The translations under genes were made by a program, and so were the position numbers. Shown here one piece after another: positions 47,573 to 54,583 of a stretch of DNA of 64,000 nt. The stretch is taken from NCBI GenBank assembly GCA_017936785.1, contig JAGBEV010000015.1, forward strand, positions 62,001-126,000, given 5' to 3'. The notes under the pieces are model-generated. The model was given only the letters and a program-made list of their open reading frames with translations, was not told where the DNA came from and made no database searches. Position 1 is the first letter of the stretch. Every line of letters starts with the position of its first letter. This DNA is from Lachnospiraceae bacterium (GTDB taxonomy: Bacteria > Bacillota > Clostridia > Lachnospirales > Lachnospiraceae).

Positions 47573-47923
47573 ATGAGAATAATAAAAATACTGGTGCCTG
47601 TAATGGCAGCATTTATCTTTTTTCATCCTGTGCCGGTCATGGCTGCCACCGCTGATGATGCAGAAATAGAAGCTGAAGGCAGCGGTGGCGGCGGACAGCA
47701 TGATGTGGATGATCCCGGAAATTCCGGTGGCGGTGGCGGACACCATGATGTTACTGATACCACGTTAGAAAATATCATCAAGCCGTATCTCGTGATCCTG
47801 GATAACTGCCGGACAAAAAAGATCTATATAGGCAGCTATAGTTTTACGATCTTTGACGTCTGGATGTATGAGATCCTTATCGGGATTGTTGTCTGGTTCA
47901 TCTGGTATAAGTTGTATTACTAA
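47573..47923 (+). CDS. Phage 1 secreted/membrane protein with GGGG-HHD repeats
   Basis: 116 residues from ATG 47573 (GGGGGTG upstream). Signal-like N-terminus (ILVPVMAAFIFFHPVPVMAA), a Gly/His/Asp repeat (GGGGQHDVDDPGNSGGGGGHHDV), then a C-terminal membrane helix (about 90-112). The repeat could bind metal or be a flexible linker. Probably a minor virion or assembly protein. Confidence 0.65.
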   Translation: MRIIKILVPVMAAFIFFHPVPVMAATADDAEIEAEGSGGGGQHDVDDPGNSGGGGGHHDVTDTTLENIIKPYLVILDNCRTKKIYIGSYSFTIFDVWMYEILIGIVVWFIWYKLYY

Positions 47924-47946
47924 AAAAAAAGTGAGGTGTATTTTTG

Positions 47947-48372
47947 ATGGAATTAGAATTGACATTGTCCGGAAATGACATAGGCGTACCTCAGGAAGTT
48001 CCTGTTGATTCACAGGTGGACAACCTGATCCTGACGGTCTACATAGAAGGTCCTGACTATACGGAAAGTCTGGGCAATCTTTCCGGACAGCTTGACCGGA
48101 TCATTGAGCTTCTGGAGTACCAGCAGGAAATGATGATCTCGCAGAATGCTTTGCCGGATGAAGAGCCGGGAGAGGAAGAGGAAAAAGAGATAGTAGTAAA
48201 TGTGACCGTTTCGGAAAATACGGTATCTGAAAATACAGTATCGGAAAATGCGCTGCTTACAACAAAGCTGACAGAATACAGTCTGACGGATTCCCTTCTG
48301 CTGGTGATCTGCCTGCTGCTGTTGTTCTTTATCGTTGTTTCGTTGTTTTTTAGGAAAGGAGAAAGTAACTGA
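47947..48372 (+). CDS. Phage 1 tail-anchored protein with VSENT repeats
   Basis: 141 residues from ATG 47947. Soluble N-terminal part, a short coil (LDRIIELLEYQQEMM), an acidic run (EEPGEEEEKE), three VSENT-type 5-residue repeats encoded by near-identical 15-base units (about 48210-48250), and a C-terminal membrane helix with basic end. The - strand phage 2 has a shorter protein of the same plan (56729-57004, TVSEN before the helix). Role unknown; possibly assembly. Confidence 0.65.
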   Translation: MELELTLSGNDIGVPQEVPVDSQVDNLILTVYIEGPDYTESLGNLSGQLDRIIELLEYQQEMMISQNALPDEEPGEEEEKEIVVNVTVSENTVSENTVSENALLTTKLTEYSLTDSLLLVICLLLLFFIVVSLFFRKGESN

Positions 48373-48548
48373 TGGAAATATTAACTTACCTGATCACATG
48401 GTTTCAGCTCGATCTGATTGAATCTGCAGAGACGTTCCCGGAGCTTTTACAGCGTTTCTTTTTTGTGCTCTTTGCAATGTATCTGATCCTTTCCGTTTTC
48501 CGTGCCCTTTTTTGGTTTGCATGGAAGATGGAAACGCTGATCAAATAA
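48372..48548 (+). CDS. Phage 1 small membrane protein (pVI-position)
   Basis: 58 residues, start ATG overlapping the previous stop (TGATG). One membrane helix (about 27-50, FFFVLFAMYLILSVFRALFWF) after an amphipathic N-terminus. In phage 2 a 78-residue membrane protein lies at the same place between the adsorption and Zot genes, so both may be pVI-like caps. Confidence 0.65.
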   Translation: MEILTYLITWFQLDLIESAETFPELLQRFFFVLFAMYLILSVFRALFWFAWKMETLIK

Positions 48549-48571
48549 TTGGATGGTTTTGTTAAAAGTGC

Positions 48572-48629
48572 ACAATAAAAGTATGCTGCAGCAAGGTGGA
48601 TCACTGCCGCAGCAGTGTGTTTTTATTGT
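48572..48629 (+). terminator. Long hairpin between structural genes and zot
   Basis: Outer 9-base stem ACAATAAAA / TTTTATTGT, inner GCTGC / GCAGC, loop of about 20 bases, T-rich end. Likely an attenuating terminator lowering expression of the ATPase gene relative to the virion genes. Confidence 0.65.
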
Positions 48630-48663
48630 TAAAAATGTACAAAAATAGAAAGAGAGGTATAAA

Positions 48664-49644
48664 ATGGGTTTTCTCTTGTTTATAGGAATTTTATTTGTCT
48701 TTATGGTGCCCCTGTTCCGGTGCATACTTTTTAACCTGCACAATATCGGTCTTTACACCATATATGACATCTTTGACTACCTGGTCCATAGAAAGTGGAA
48801 GCGGTTTAATAAGTATGGTATCGATATGTTTGTCGGTATGTTCGGTCACGGAAAAACTCTTTCCATGACGCACAACGCACGCAGGTTGTATAAGAAGTTT
48901 GGCAACAGTCTGTTGTTTGTGTCCAACTATAAGCTCTTTGGGATTCCATATGTTCCCCTGGTCAATTTTAACCAGCTGATGGAGCTTGGAGAAGAAAAGC
49001 CGGAACATTACAGTTACCGGGAGTATATCAATGGTGCTGTTCCGCTCTGGTACTATGATGATGCCGGGAACATACTGCCTGAATACATAGATTATGAAAA
49101 GCGTTACTACGGAGAAGAAGAGAATGAATATATCCTTGTGAAGATGATCCGGCGCTGGAAGTACCAGGGCACGGTTGTCCTGATCGATGAGATCGAGGAT
49201 GTTCTTTCCCACCGGAATTTTGCAAATTTCCCCCTCCAGCTTTTGAATGTCCTGACGCAGCAGAGGAAAAAGCATGTATATATCATGTGTTCAGCCCAAA
49301 GGTTCTTTATGGTCGATAAGCTGTTCCGCTGCATTACAACCCATGTCATAGACTGCAATAAGCATTGGAGGCTTCAGGGCATGAAATATTATGACGCCTG
49401 GGATTATGAAAATGCAATGACCCCGCAGCTGGTAAAGGCACAGAAAAGTTGCTGGTGGTTTGTAAAGAATAAGGATTTCCGCTGCTACAGCACGGAACAG
49501 ATGGTCAGCCGTACCATGTCGGAGGACTTTATCAGCAATGATGAGAAGTTGTCCCGGATCGGACTGGGCAACATGGTGAATGAAGCTGCAGTGCAGCATC
49601 CAAGTTTCAGGCTCAGGAGAAGCCGGAAAAAGAAAGCCGTGTGA
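48664..49644 (+). CDS. Zot-like/pI morphogenesis ATPase of phage 1
   Basis: 326 residues. N-terminal membrane helix (about 3-22), Walker A GMFGHGKT (58-65), Walker B TVVLIDEIED (170-179), then a QQRKKHVYIMCSAQ sensor-like strand. Inovirus pI/Zot proteins drive phage extrusion through the envelope. Here the membrane helix is N-terminal, unlike the single C-terminal-proximal helix of CTXphi Zot. It ends with a basic tail (RLRRSRKKKAV). Key marker that the element is a filamentous phage. Confidence 0.9.
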   Translation: MGFLLFIGILFVFMVPLFRCILFNLHNIGLYTIYDIFDYLVHRKWKRFNKYGIDMFVGMFGHGKTLSMTHNARRLYKKFGNSLLFVSNYKLFGIPYVPLVNFNQLMELGEEKPEHYSYREYINGAVPLWYYDDAGNILPEYIDYEKRYYGEEENEYILVKMIRRWKYQGTVVLIDEIEDVLSHRNFANFPLQLLNVLTQQRKKHVYIMCSAQRFFMVDKLFRCITTHVIDCNKHWRLQGMKYYDAWDYENAMTPQLVKAQKSCWWFVKNKDFRCYSTEQMVSRTMSEDFISNDEKLSRIGLGNMVNEAAVQHPSFRLRRSRKKKAV

Positions 49645-50025
49645 CAGAACGGGAGTGCAGCCCGGCAGGAATCCGGTTTATCCGGATGCCGGACGGACTG
49701 CCGGACGTGGCGGAACACGGCTCCGGGCTGGATGGAAGAGTGAACCGAAGTCAAGGGACAAGGGCACGTATGTGCCCGATACGCCGTAGGGCAGCCCTTG
49801 ACTTCCCCACAGCCTTCTGATGATGGGATCACAGGATTGATAGATCACTTTCTATCAATCCTCTTGATGTAAGATCTCACAGATTATAGGTTGAGAATAT
49901 TTTTAAACGTTTAAACGATAACACCAAATCCCCCATATTCCAAAGGGGGGATTTGGGTACATATTTGTACCTTTTGGGTGTCTGAAAAGTGAAATTTTTT
50001 TCAAAAAAAGTGTGGTGGTTTTGTT
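49645..50025 (+). other. Structured non-coding region of phage 1 (candidate origin/packaging signal)
   Basis: No gene. GC-rich first half, then several hairpins: GAAGTCAAGGG 49747 / CCCTTGACTTC 49795 enclosing GGGCAC / GTGCCC (49762-49777); AGGATTGATAGA 49833 / TCTATCAATCCT 49851; CCAAATCCCCC 49924 / GGGGGATTTGG 49946; GGTACA 49956 / TGTACC 49966. Directly upstream of rep. Inoviruses keep the replication origin and packaging hairpin in such a region; which hairpin does what is not known. Confidence 0.65.
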
Positions 50026-50991
50026 TTGCAATATTTTTGCTCGTCGGCAGACGGAAATGGTTTTATCCACTCAATAGATAACCTGATCATTGAGTATGTA
50101 ACTATTGGATCTGACGGAGCGATAAAGCGGATATTGACAGATATACAGGAGATAGGGAAAAAGCATGAGGGTCATATCAATTACTGGGAGCGTCTCAACT
50201 GCAAGCCCTGCAGCAAGTGGAGCTGGTGCCAGCATAATGTGCATCTGGATGATGGTATTTATATAAGCATCGGTCATTATGTGAATTATGCGAAGCCAAA
50301 GGTAGACTTTGAAGTCTATCCGGTTGTAAAGCTTGAAGTGAATCCCAACAAGCACGCTGGAAAGGAAGTTCTGACAGATCTGCTTGAAGTGCTCCGGGTA
50401 TGGGGAGATGATGTGACGTTGTGCAAATATGATTATGCTGTTGATATCCCGATGAATCCGGAAGATGTGGAAGTGTTCGGAAGCCGGAAGGAAAGGGGGC
50501 TTTATAAGGGAACCCGGTATTTTGGACAGAGAAATAAGAATGGCTACTGCAAGATCTATGACAAGCAGAAAGAGCAGGAGCTGGATTCCCCGCTTACCAG
50601 GGTGGAACATACGATCGTATGCTCCGGCAGAAAGTCGACAAAGAGTATCAGCTTTGAGAATGTGTATTTTAAGAGAGAAAAGAAAAAGAGTAGTTTTGAT
50701 GACAAAAAGATAACGCCAACGGACAAGGTTCTGATTGATTTCTGTAATTTGTGTAAAGCAAATGATCTGGATTATAAGAGTATTTTAGAAGGGCTTGACA
50801 AAAGAAAGCGTTGGTTCATTACAGAATGTTTGACAGAGAGTGAATATGAGAAGCTGGAATTTGATGATGATATCCGGGAAGCTCTGCTTGAAAAGGTGTA
50901 TGAGTATTTCGGAATTAAGAAAAAAGCTGATATTGAAGTTGATGAAGAAGGCTGGGTTGTATTGGATGATACGCCGCTGCCATTTGATTAA
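50026..50991 (+). CDS. Phage 1 replication initiator (Rep_trans type)
   Basis: 321 residues. Features of the Rep_trans rolling-circle family (pT181 RepC and CTXphi RstA relatives): N-terminal FIHSIDNLIIEYV, DYAVDIP (136-142), YCKIYDKQKE (174-183) and TRVEHTI (191-197). It nicks the double-stranded form to start strand synthesis. No ATG with a ribosome site is near the start; TTG 50026, seven bases after TGGTGG, is the best start. Follows a hairpin-rich region likely to hold its origin. Confidence 0.82.
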   Translation: MQYFCSSADGNGFIHSIDNLIIEYVTIGSDGAIKRILTDIQEIGKKHEGHINYWERLNCKPCSKWSWCQHNVHLDDGIYISIGHYVNYAKPKVDFEVYPVVKLEVNPNKHAGKEVLTDLLEVLRVWGDDVTLCKYDYAVDIPMNPEDVEVFGSRKERGLYKGTRYFGQRNKNGYCKIYDKQKEQELDSPLTRVEHTIVCSGRKSTKSISFENVYFKREKKKSSFDDKKITPTDKVLIDFCNLCKANDLDYKSILEGLDKRKRWFITECLTESEYEKLEFDDDIREALLEKVYEYFGIKKKADIEVDEEGWVVLDDTPLPFD

Positions 50992-51561
50992 GAGGGTGTC
51001 CGGAGCTTAGAACAGCCGGATCTGAGAGCGTGGAGCGGATCAGATATTGTAAAAGGGCAAAGCCTTGAGTGAGAAATGCCTGATATAGGCCCGGTGTGTG
51101 GTGGGATGCAGCAATATGACATTGCCTCCTTGAACAACCCTCTTAGTTTTGAGTTTTTAGGTGTATTGAAGGGTCAGCCGGGTTGACTGGACAAGGGAAG
51201 TTTTAGCCCCCTTAAGTAAGGGGGTTGGGGGATCCTTATAATCCCTTTACCTCTGTGCCATGTATCGCCTATATCGGCGTACACGTACTTTGGCAACACG
51301 AGGGGTCCCCACTGTTTTTGTCGATGCGCAGACAGATTTTATAGGGGACTATCTGTCCCCTTTCCACTGTGTAGGCTGCGCACGGGAAGTTTTAGCCCCC
51401 TGTGGGCGATGCTTAGGAATGCATGGTTTGCGTCTTTTGCAAGCCTTGCAGTCCTTAGACAGCGACAAGCACGAATGTGCGCCGGATGGCATAGGGGGTT
51501 GGGGGTCACGGGCTCGGAAGCCCCAATTGTATTTATGATCTGAGAAAAGGAGATTAGAAAG
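50992..51561 (+). other. Non-coding, repeat-rich cassette region of phage 1
   Basis: No supported gene. Contains a perfect hairpin repeat GTTTTAG-CCCCC-TTAAGTAAGGGGGTT at 51210-51236; a second left half at 51384-51400 (GGGAAGTTTTAGCCCCC, identical to 51205-51221) whose right half appears only at 51493 after about 92 inserted bases; and other short GC hairpins. The same hairpin recurs at 51774-51800. The end of the region is the leader of the next small gene. Confidence 0.7.
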
Positions 51562-51900
51562 ATGTTTGAAATTGTAATATGTTTTATGTTAAATGTTTTA
51601 TGTTTTTCGTTTGTAGTGTTGTTTCAAGTATTGTTAGTTTATTTTATAGTTTTAGCTTGGGATGATTATCCAATTGTTGGTATTGTTTTATCTTTTCTTG
51701 AAATAGTATTTTTAAATGTGCTGATAAATGATTATGTCTCAGCTGTTGGTCCTCTTGATAATTTTTTTGACCTGTTTTAGTCCCCTTAAGTAAGGGGGTT
51801 GAAGGTCACGGGCTTGGAAGCTCCAATTGTATTTATGATCTGAGAAAAGGAAATTAGGAAGATGTTTGAAATTATATTTTGTTTTTTGCTTAATGTTTTA
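51493..51900 (+). repeat. 300-bp spaced duplication (leader plus gene start)
   Basis: 51493-51600 and 51793-51900 align without gaps at an offset of exactly 300 bases, with scattered substitutions. The copy covers the GGGGGTT element, a GTCACGGGC..GGAAG..CCAATTGTATTTATGATC leader, the ribosome site and the first codons (MFEI) of two small membrane genes. Confidence 0.85.
51562..51780 (+). CDS. Phage 1 small membrane protein, copy 1
   Basis: 72 residues, start MFEIVICFMLNVLCF. Two hydrophobic helices, AT-rich codons. AAAGGAGATTAGAA before ATG. Homologous in its first 20 residues and leader to the following gene. Its stop codon TAG lies inside the hairpin repeat at 51774-51800. Function unknown; the place behind rep and next to the att site is where inoviruses carry accessory genes. 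Confidence 0.65.
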   Translation: MFEIVICFMLNVLCFSFVVLFQVLLVYFIVLAWDDYPIVGIVLSFLEIVFLNVLINDYVSAVGPLDNFFDLF

Positions 51901-52137
51901 TTTATTGCATTTTGTGTACTTGTGATGTTGCTTTTAGTGCTTTTATTCATATTTGTATGTGAAATTTGGGATGAATTTCCTTTGCAAGGCTTGGTAGTTA
52001 TTTTAACTATAATAGTGGTATATGTTACGTTGGAATCTAATGGTGTAACAGATCTTAACTTAACTGATTCTATTAAAAAGTTTTTCGATCTGTTTCCGTT
52101 TACTGTGGATTGGCTTTCTGAAAGCGGTCTGTTTTAG
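51862..52137 (+). CDS. Phage 1 small membrane protein, copy 2
   Basis: 91 residues, start MFEIIFCFLLNVLFIAFCVL; two hydrophobic helices and a longer divergent C-terminus (TDLNLTDSIKKFFDLFPF). Paralogue of the previous gene by tandem duplication. Function unknown. Confidence 0.65.
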   Translation: MFEIIFCFLLNVLFIAFCVLVMLLLVLLFIFVCEIWDEFPLQGLVVILTIIVVYVTLESNGVTDLNLTDSIKKFFDLFPFTVDWLSESGLF

Positions 52138-52154
52138 AGCAAAGGAGAATGAAA

Positions 52155-52355
52155 ATGAGTGAAAATTGTAAAGATTTTGTATGCAGTGTCAGATATAACT
52201 GCCTGGGTTACGATCATGACTGTAGATCGTGTGTGTGTAACGATTCCTGCGTGTCATGCCTTCATGGAACAGCTACAGATTTCGTATTTTGCCGAAATAA
52301 GCCTTTAAATAATTTCAGCCGTGAAAATGCCGGAAAAGTGGTCAAAACGATCTAG
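52155..52355 (+). CDS. Phage 1 cysteine-rich small protein
   Basis: 66 residues from ATG 52155, seven bases after AAAGGAG (the ATG at 52149 is too close). Nine cysteines in the first 45 residues, including CRSCVCNDSCVSC. No membrane segment. Possibly a zinc- or Fe-S-binding protein, by composition only. Last gene of phage 1 before the attachment site. Confidence 0.6.
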   Translation: MSENCKDFVCSVRYNCLGYDHDCRSCVCNDSCVSCLHGTATDFVFCRNKPLNNFSRENAGKVVKTI

Positions 52356-52371
52356 GCGGGCAAATTTTGGC

Positions 52372-52399
52372 TTGACAAAGGTGTCGTGGGTATTATATT
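52372..52399 (+). promoter_or_regulatory. Strong promoter at the right end of phage 1
   Basis: Perfect TTGACA, 16-base spacer, TATATT, reading rightwards out of phage 1 across the attachment site. In the integrated state it runs into phage 2 antisense. In circular phage 1 it would transcribe the att palindrome, the 44465 hairpin and the first early gene at 44518. Confidence 0.85.
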
Positions 52400-52415
52400 G
52401 TGAATTTAGACAAGG

Positions 52416-52453
52416 ATAACTTTTCGTTAAACTGTTCTTTTGCGAATAGTTGC
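52416..52453. other. Complete dif-like attachment site between the phages
   Basis: 38 bases combining the left arm found at 44291-44315 and the right arm found at 57950-57967, overlapping in TCTTT (52436-52440). The arms form an imperfect inverted repeat: AACTTTTCG (52418) against CGAATAGTT (52443). It likely equals the empty host site and may still work as dif. Confidence 0.82.
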
Positions 52454-52722
52454 TTTTAACTCTTAATTTAATCTACCACACAACCGGGCTGGCTGTCAAC
52501 ACCTCTCCCGGAAATGTGTTTCCGCGCCACGATCCAAGTACCAGATGGTTGCTCAAGGACACGCATGATATTTTTGTCAAAATGGAAGGACCTGACCGCG
52601 TTTTGCCGTTCGCCGTCCATGGCTCACTGGTTTACCGGATGCCTTCAGTCTGTGCACCGGAAGCTTGCCGGGTAATTCCTCGCTCAGCTCGGAGCGGGCG
52701 CCTGACGTTGCCCACTGGAAGA

Positions 52723-53511
52723 TCATTTCTTAAGCTCTATGTAACTGATCTGCTGGTGTGCTGCCCCCACAAGCTGCGTGTTCATGTGCGTGATATCGTC
52801 ACTGATCTGGAACAGTATATCGTTCTTTTCTTCCGGTGTCATGTTATACTCATATATCTTTGCACGTCTGCAGCTCCGGCTTGCCAGGAACCTTCTTTTT
52901 CCCCTGATGGCTGTCTCTAATTCCTTCGTGATATACTTGGTGACATATGCGGCTGCACGGTGCGTATCCTCGACTTTTGTTGCTGTCGTGAACCCCAGGC
53001 GGAAATCCGGCAGGTTATAGACCATCTTGCCGTCCTGCACCACTCCGCTCTCCACAAAAGCCAGGTCGCCGGTACATGCCAGCAGACCGTGGAAATGGTA
53101 ATGGATTCCGTCCTTGTGCAGCTCCGGGATGATCATATAGATGAGATCCGGAGCTTTTCTCTGCTGCATGTTGTTAAACCATCTGCGGACGGTACGGCTC
53201 ACCAGACTGTAATCGCTGCTGTCTATCTTCTCCCGGTCAAAGGTCAGGGTGATGAACCACTCCCATGTGTTGGCTCTTGTGATCTCATACACGGACTGCT
53301 TTGTCCGGTTCTGTGAAACCTGCCTGCTGTGGGCTGCTGCAGCTTCGCTGCGCTGCTCCGGGATCTTTTCTCTCATGCTGCTGTCCTCCTCCTTTCTCTT
53401 TCTTGCCTTGAAATCCTTTACCGTCTCACTCTCACTCCTTACCGGACGCTGGTATATGCGCACCTGCTGGTTAGTGGGATAGTCATACAAACGCACGTTA
53501 TAACTTGGCAC
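52723..53511 (-). CDS. Phage 2 replication initiator (HUH endonuclease)
   Basis: 262 residues from GTG 53511, nine bases after GGAGG; the ATG at 53532 has no ribosome site. Rolling-circle motifs in order (numbered from 53532): FITLTFDR (93-100), HUH motif HYHFH (144-148), and AAYVTKYITK with the nicking tyrosine(s) (194-203). Nicks the phage origin to start replication. A different initiator class from phage 1. Overlaps the zot end by 14 bases. Confidence 0.88.
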   Translation of the reverse strand: MPSYNVRLYDYPTNQQVRIYQRPVRSESETVKDFKARKRKEEDSSMREKIPEQRSEAAAAHSRQVSQNRTKQSVYEITRANTWEWFITLTFDREKIDSSDYSLVSRTVRRWFNNMQQRKAPDLIYMIIPELHKDGIHYHFHGLLACTGDLAFVESGVVQDGKMVYNLPDFRLGFTTATKVEDTHRAAAYVTKYITKELETAIRGKRRFLASRSCRRAKIYEYNMTPEEKNDILFQISDDITHMNTQLVGAAHQQISYIELKK

Positions 53512-54340
53512 TGCTCTTTTCCTCCGTTTCATTGGTTGAGTTCAAAGTGTTGCTATTGTCAAGTAATAGGGAAGCGTCCGCCTCCGATAAAATGAACCCG
53601 TATTTGTCCACCAGATACCCGTCCCTGGTCGTTGTCCCGGCGGGCAGCGTCGCAGGGGACCCCCCAGCCCCCTGCTCCTTTCCCGCCGGGGGCTTCGCCG
53701 GAGCCGGTCTGATGTACTGCAGCAGGTCATTTTTGCGTATGCGCCCGTTCTCATCAAATGCCATATAGCTGTCATAGAACCGCCCCCATTTTTTCCGGTA
53801 GGGAAAGACAGTCCGGCTCAACACGTCATTTGTGCCATACCACTTCTCTATGCGCACAAAGAACGTGCCGAAAAAGAGTGACAGAAGCCACCCCGTATTT
53901 CCGGCATTATTCCCTTTCCGGTGGAGGATATCATACTCGATCAGGTCCCTGATCTGCCGGTCGATCTGCCGGTCCTTCTGTGCGATCAGGATCACATCAT
54001 AGCCAAGTTGTCCGTGTATGGGGAAGAACTCGAGCCAGGCACGCCGGTTCGGGTCGCCCTGGAACCTTGCGCCCAGAATCCGGTAACACTCATCTATTAC
54101 AATCTTTGCCTGGCTCTCCTTCCCTTTCTGCAGATACTTTTCCGCATATGCAACGAACTGATCCGGGTGCATCTCATAGATATCCACGAAAATGTACTTT
54201 CCCCGCAGTCCCTTCACCATGTCCTGGTTGATGTACATGGTCCCGATGACGGTCTTGCCGGCACGAAGCCAGCGCAGGATGTCCCTGGCTGTGTCCAGGG
54301 ACTTTCCGCTCCGGGGTGTCCCGGAGAACAAATAAATCAT
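53498..54340 (-). CDS. Zot/pI morphogenesis ATPase of phage 2
   Basis: 280 residues. N-terminal P-loop GTPRSGKS (7-14), Walker B KIVIDECYRI (79-88), LIAQKDRQIDRQIRDLIEYDI, then a hydrophobic stretch (about 165-180). Matches the Zot domain with ATPase at the start, as in CTXphi-like phages. AAAGGGGTG ribosome site. Confidence 0.92.
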   Translation of the reverse strand: MIYLFSGTPRSGKSLDTARDILRWLRAGKTVIGTMYINQDMVKGLRGKYIFVDIYEMHPDQFVAYAEKYLQKGKESQAKIVIDECYRILGARFQGDPNRRAWLEFFPIHGQLGYDVILIAQKDRQIDRQIRDLIEYDILHRKGNNAGNTGWLLSLFFGTFFVRIEKWYGTNDVLSRTVFPYRKKWGRFYDSYMAFDENGRIRKNDLLQYIRPAPAKPPAGKEQGAGGSPATLPAGTTTRDGYLVDKYGFILSEADASLLLDNSNTLNSTNETEEKSSAKL

Positions 54341-54346
54341 GATACT

Positions 54347-54583
54347 TCACCCCTTTCCGAATATGGCAGCCCGTATCTTACGCACCAATATATAGACCGC
54401 CACCGCTGCCAGCCAGGCGGTCCCGATATCGACCAGGGTGCCGACCGGCACAAAATAATTGAGATAACCGACCCACTCCGATCCCTGTATATACTGTTCA
54501 GCCTCATCCAGCCACGCACTGAAAGGATCTTTTGGGAGCAGCTCCCAGACCTTCTGTGCCGCTTCTCCTATTTTCTCCAGCAT
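54347..54583 (-). CDS. Phage 2 small membrane protein (pVI-like)
   Basis: 78 residues with an amphipathic N-terminal half and one or two membrane helices (YFVPVGTLVDIGTAWLAAVAVYILV). TAATG overlap with the adsorption gene. Lies between pIII-like and Zot genes, where pVI normally sits. Confidence 0.7.
   Translation of the reverse strand: MLEKIGEAAQKVWELLPKDPFSAWLDEAEQYIQGSEWVGYLNYFVPVGTLVDIGTAWLAAVAVYILVRKIRAAIFGKG

Larger units (their letters stand above)
44311..52435 (+). mobile_element. Inovirus prophage 1 (filamentous phage, about 8.1 kb)
   Basis: Bounded by identical attachment-site sequence at both ends, with all main genes on the + strand. In order: small early genes, ssDNA-binding protein, small membrane and coat proteins, adsorption protein, accessory membrane proteins, Zot/pI ATPase, Rep_trans initiator, then small accessory genes. 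Size and gene order fit inoviruses. No integrase or transposase is present, so integration by the host XerS-like recombinase at a dif-like site is inferred. Genes look intact. Confidence 0.92.
52356..52722. other. Junction region between the two phages
   Basis: No gene. Holds the strong promoter at 52372-52399, the complete dif-like site at 52416-52453, and about 270 bases of phage 2 sequence downstream of its rep gene, with GC-rich hairpins (for example CGCTC-agctcg-GAGCG near 52680) that could be a terminator, origin or packaging signal of phage 2. Confidence 0.7.

Noticed and set aside
48210..48250. CRISPR-like short repeats
   Set aside because: Three contiguous 15-base coding repeats inside a protein gene, with no spacers or cas genes; no CRISPR array was seen anywhere in the window.
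51260..51538. 92-residue open frame upstream of the first small membrane gene
   Set aside because: No ribosome site; it spans hairpins and half-repeats and has a random composition.
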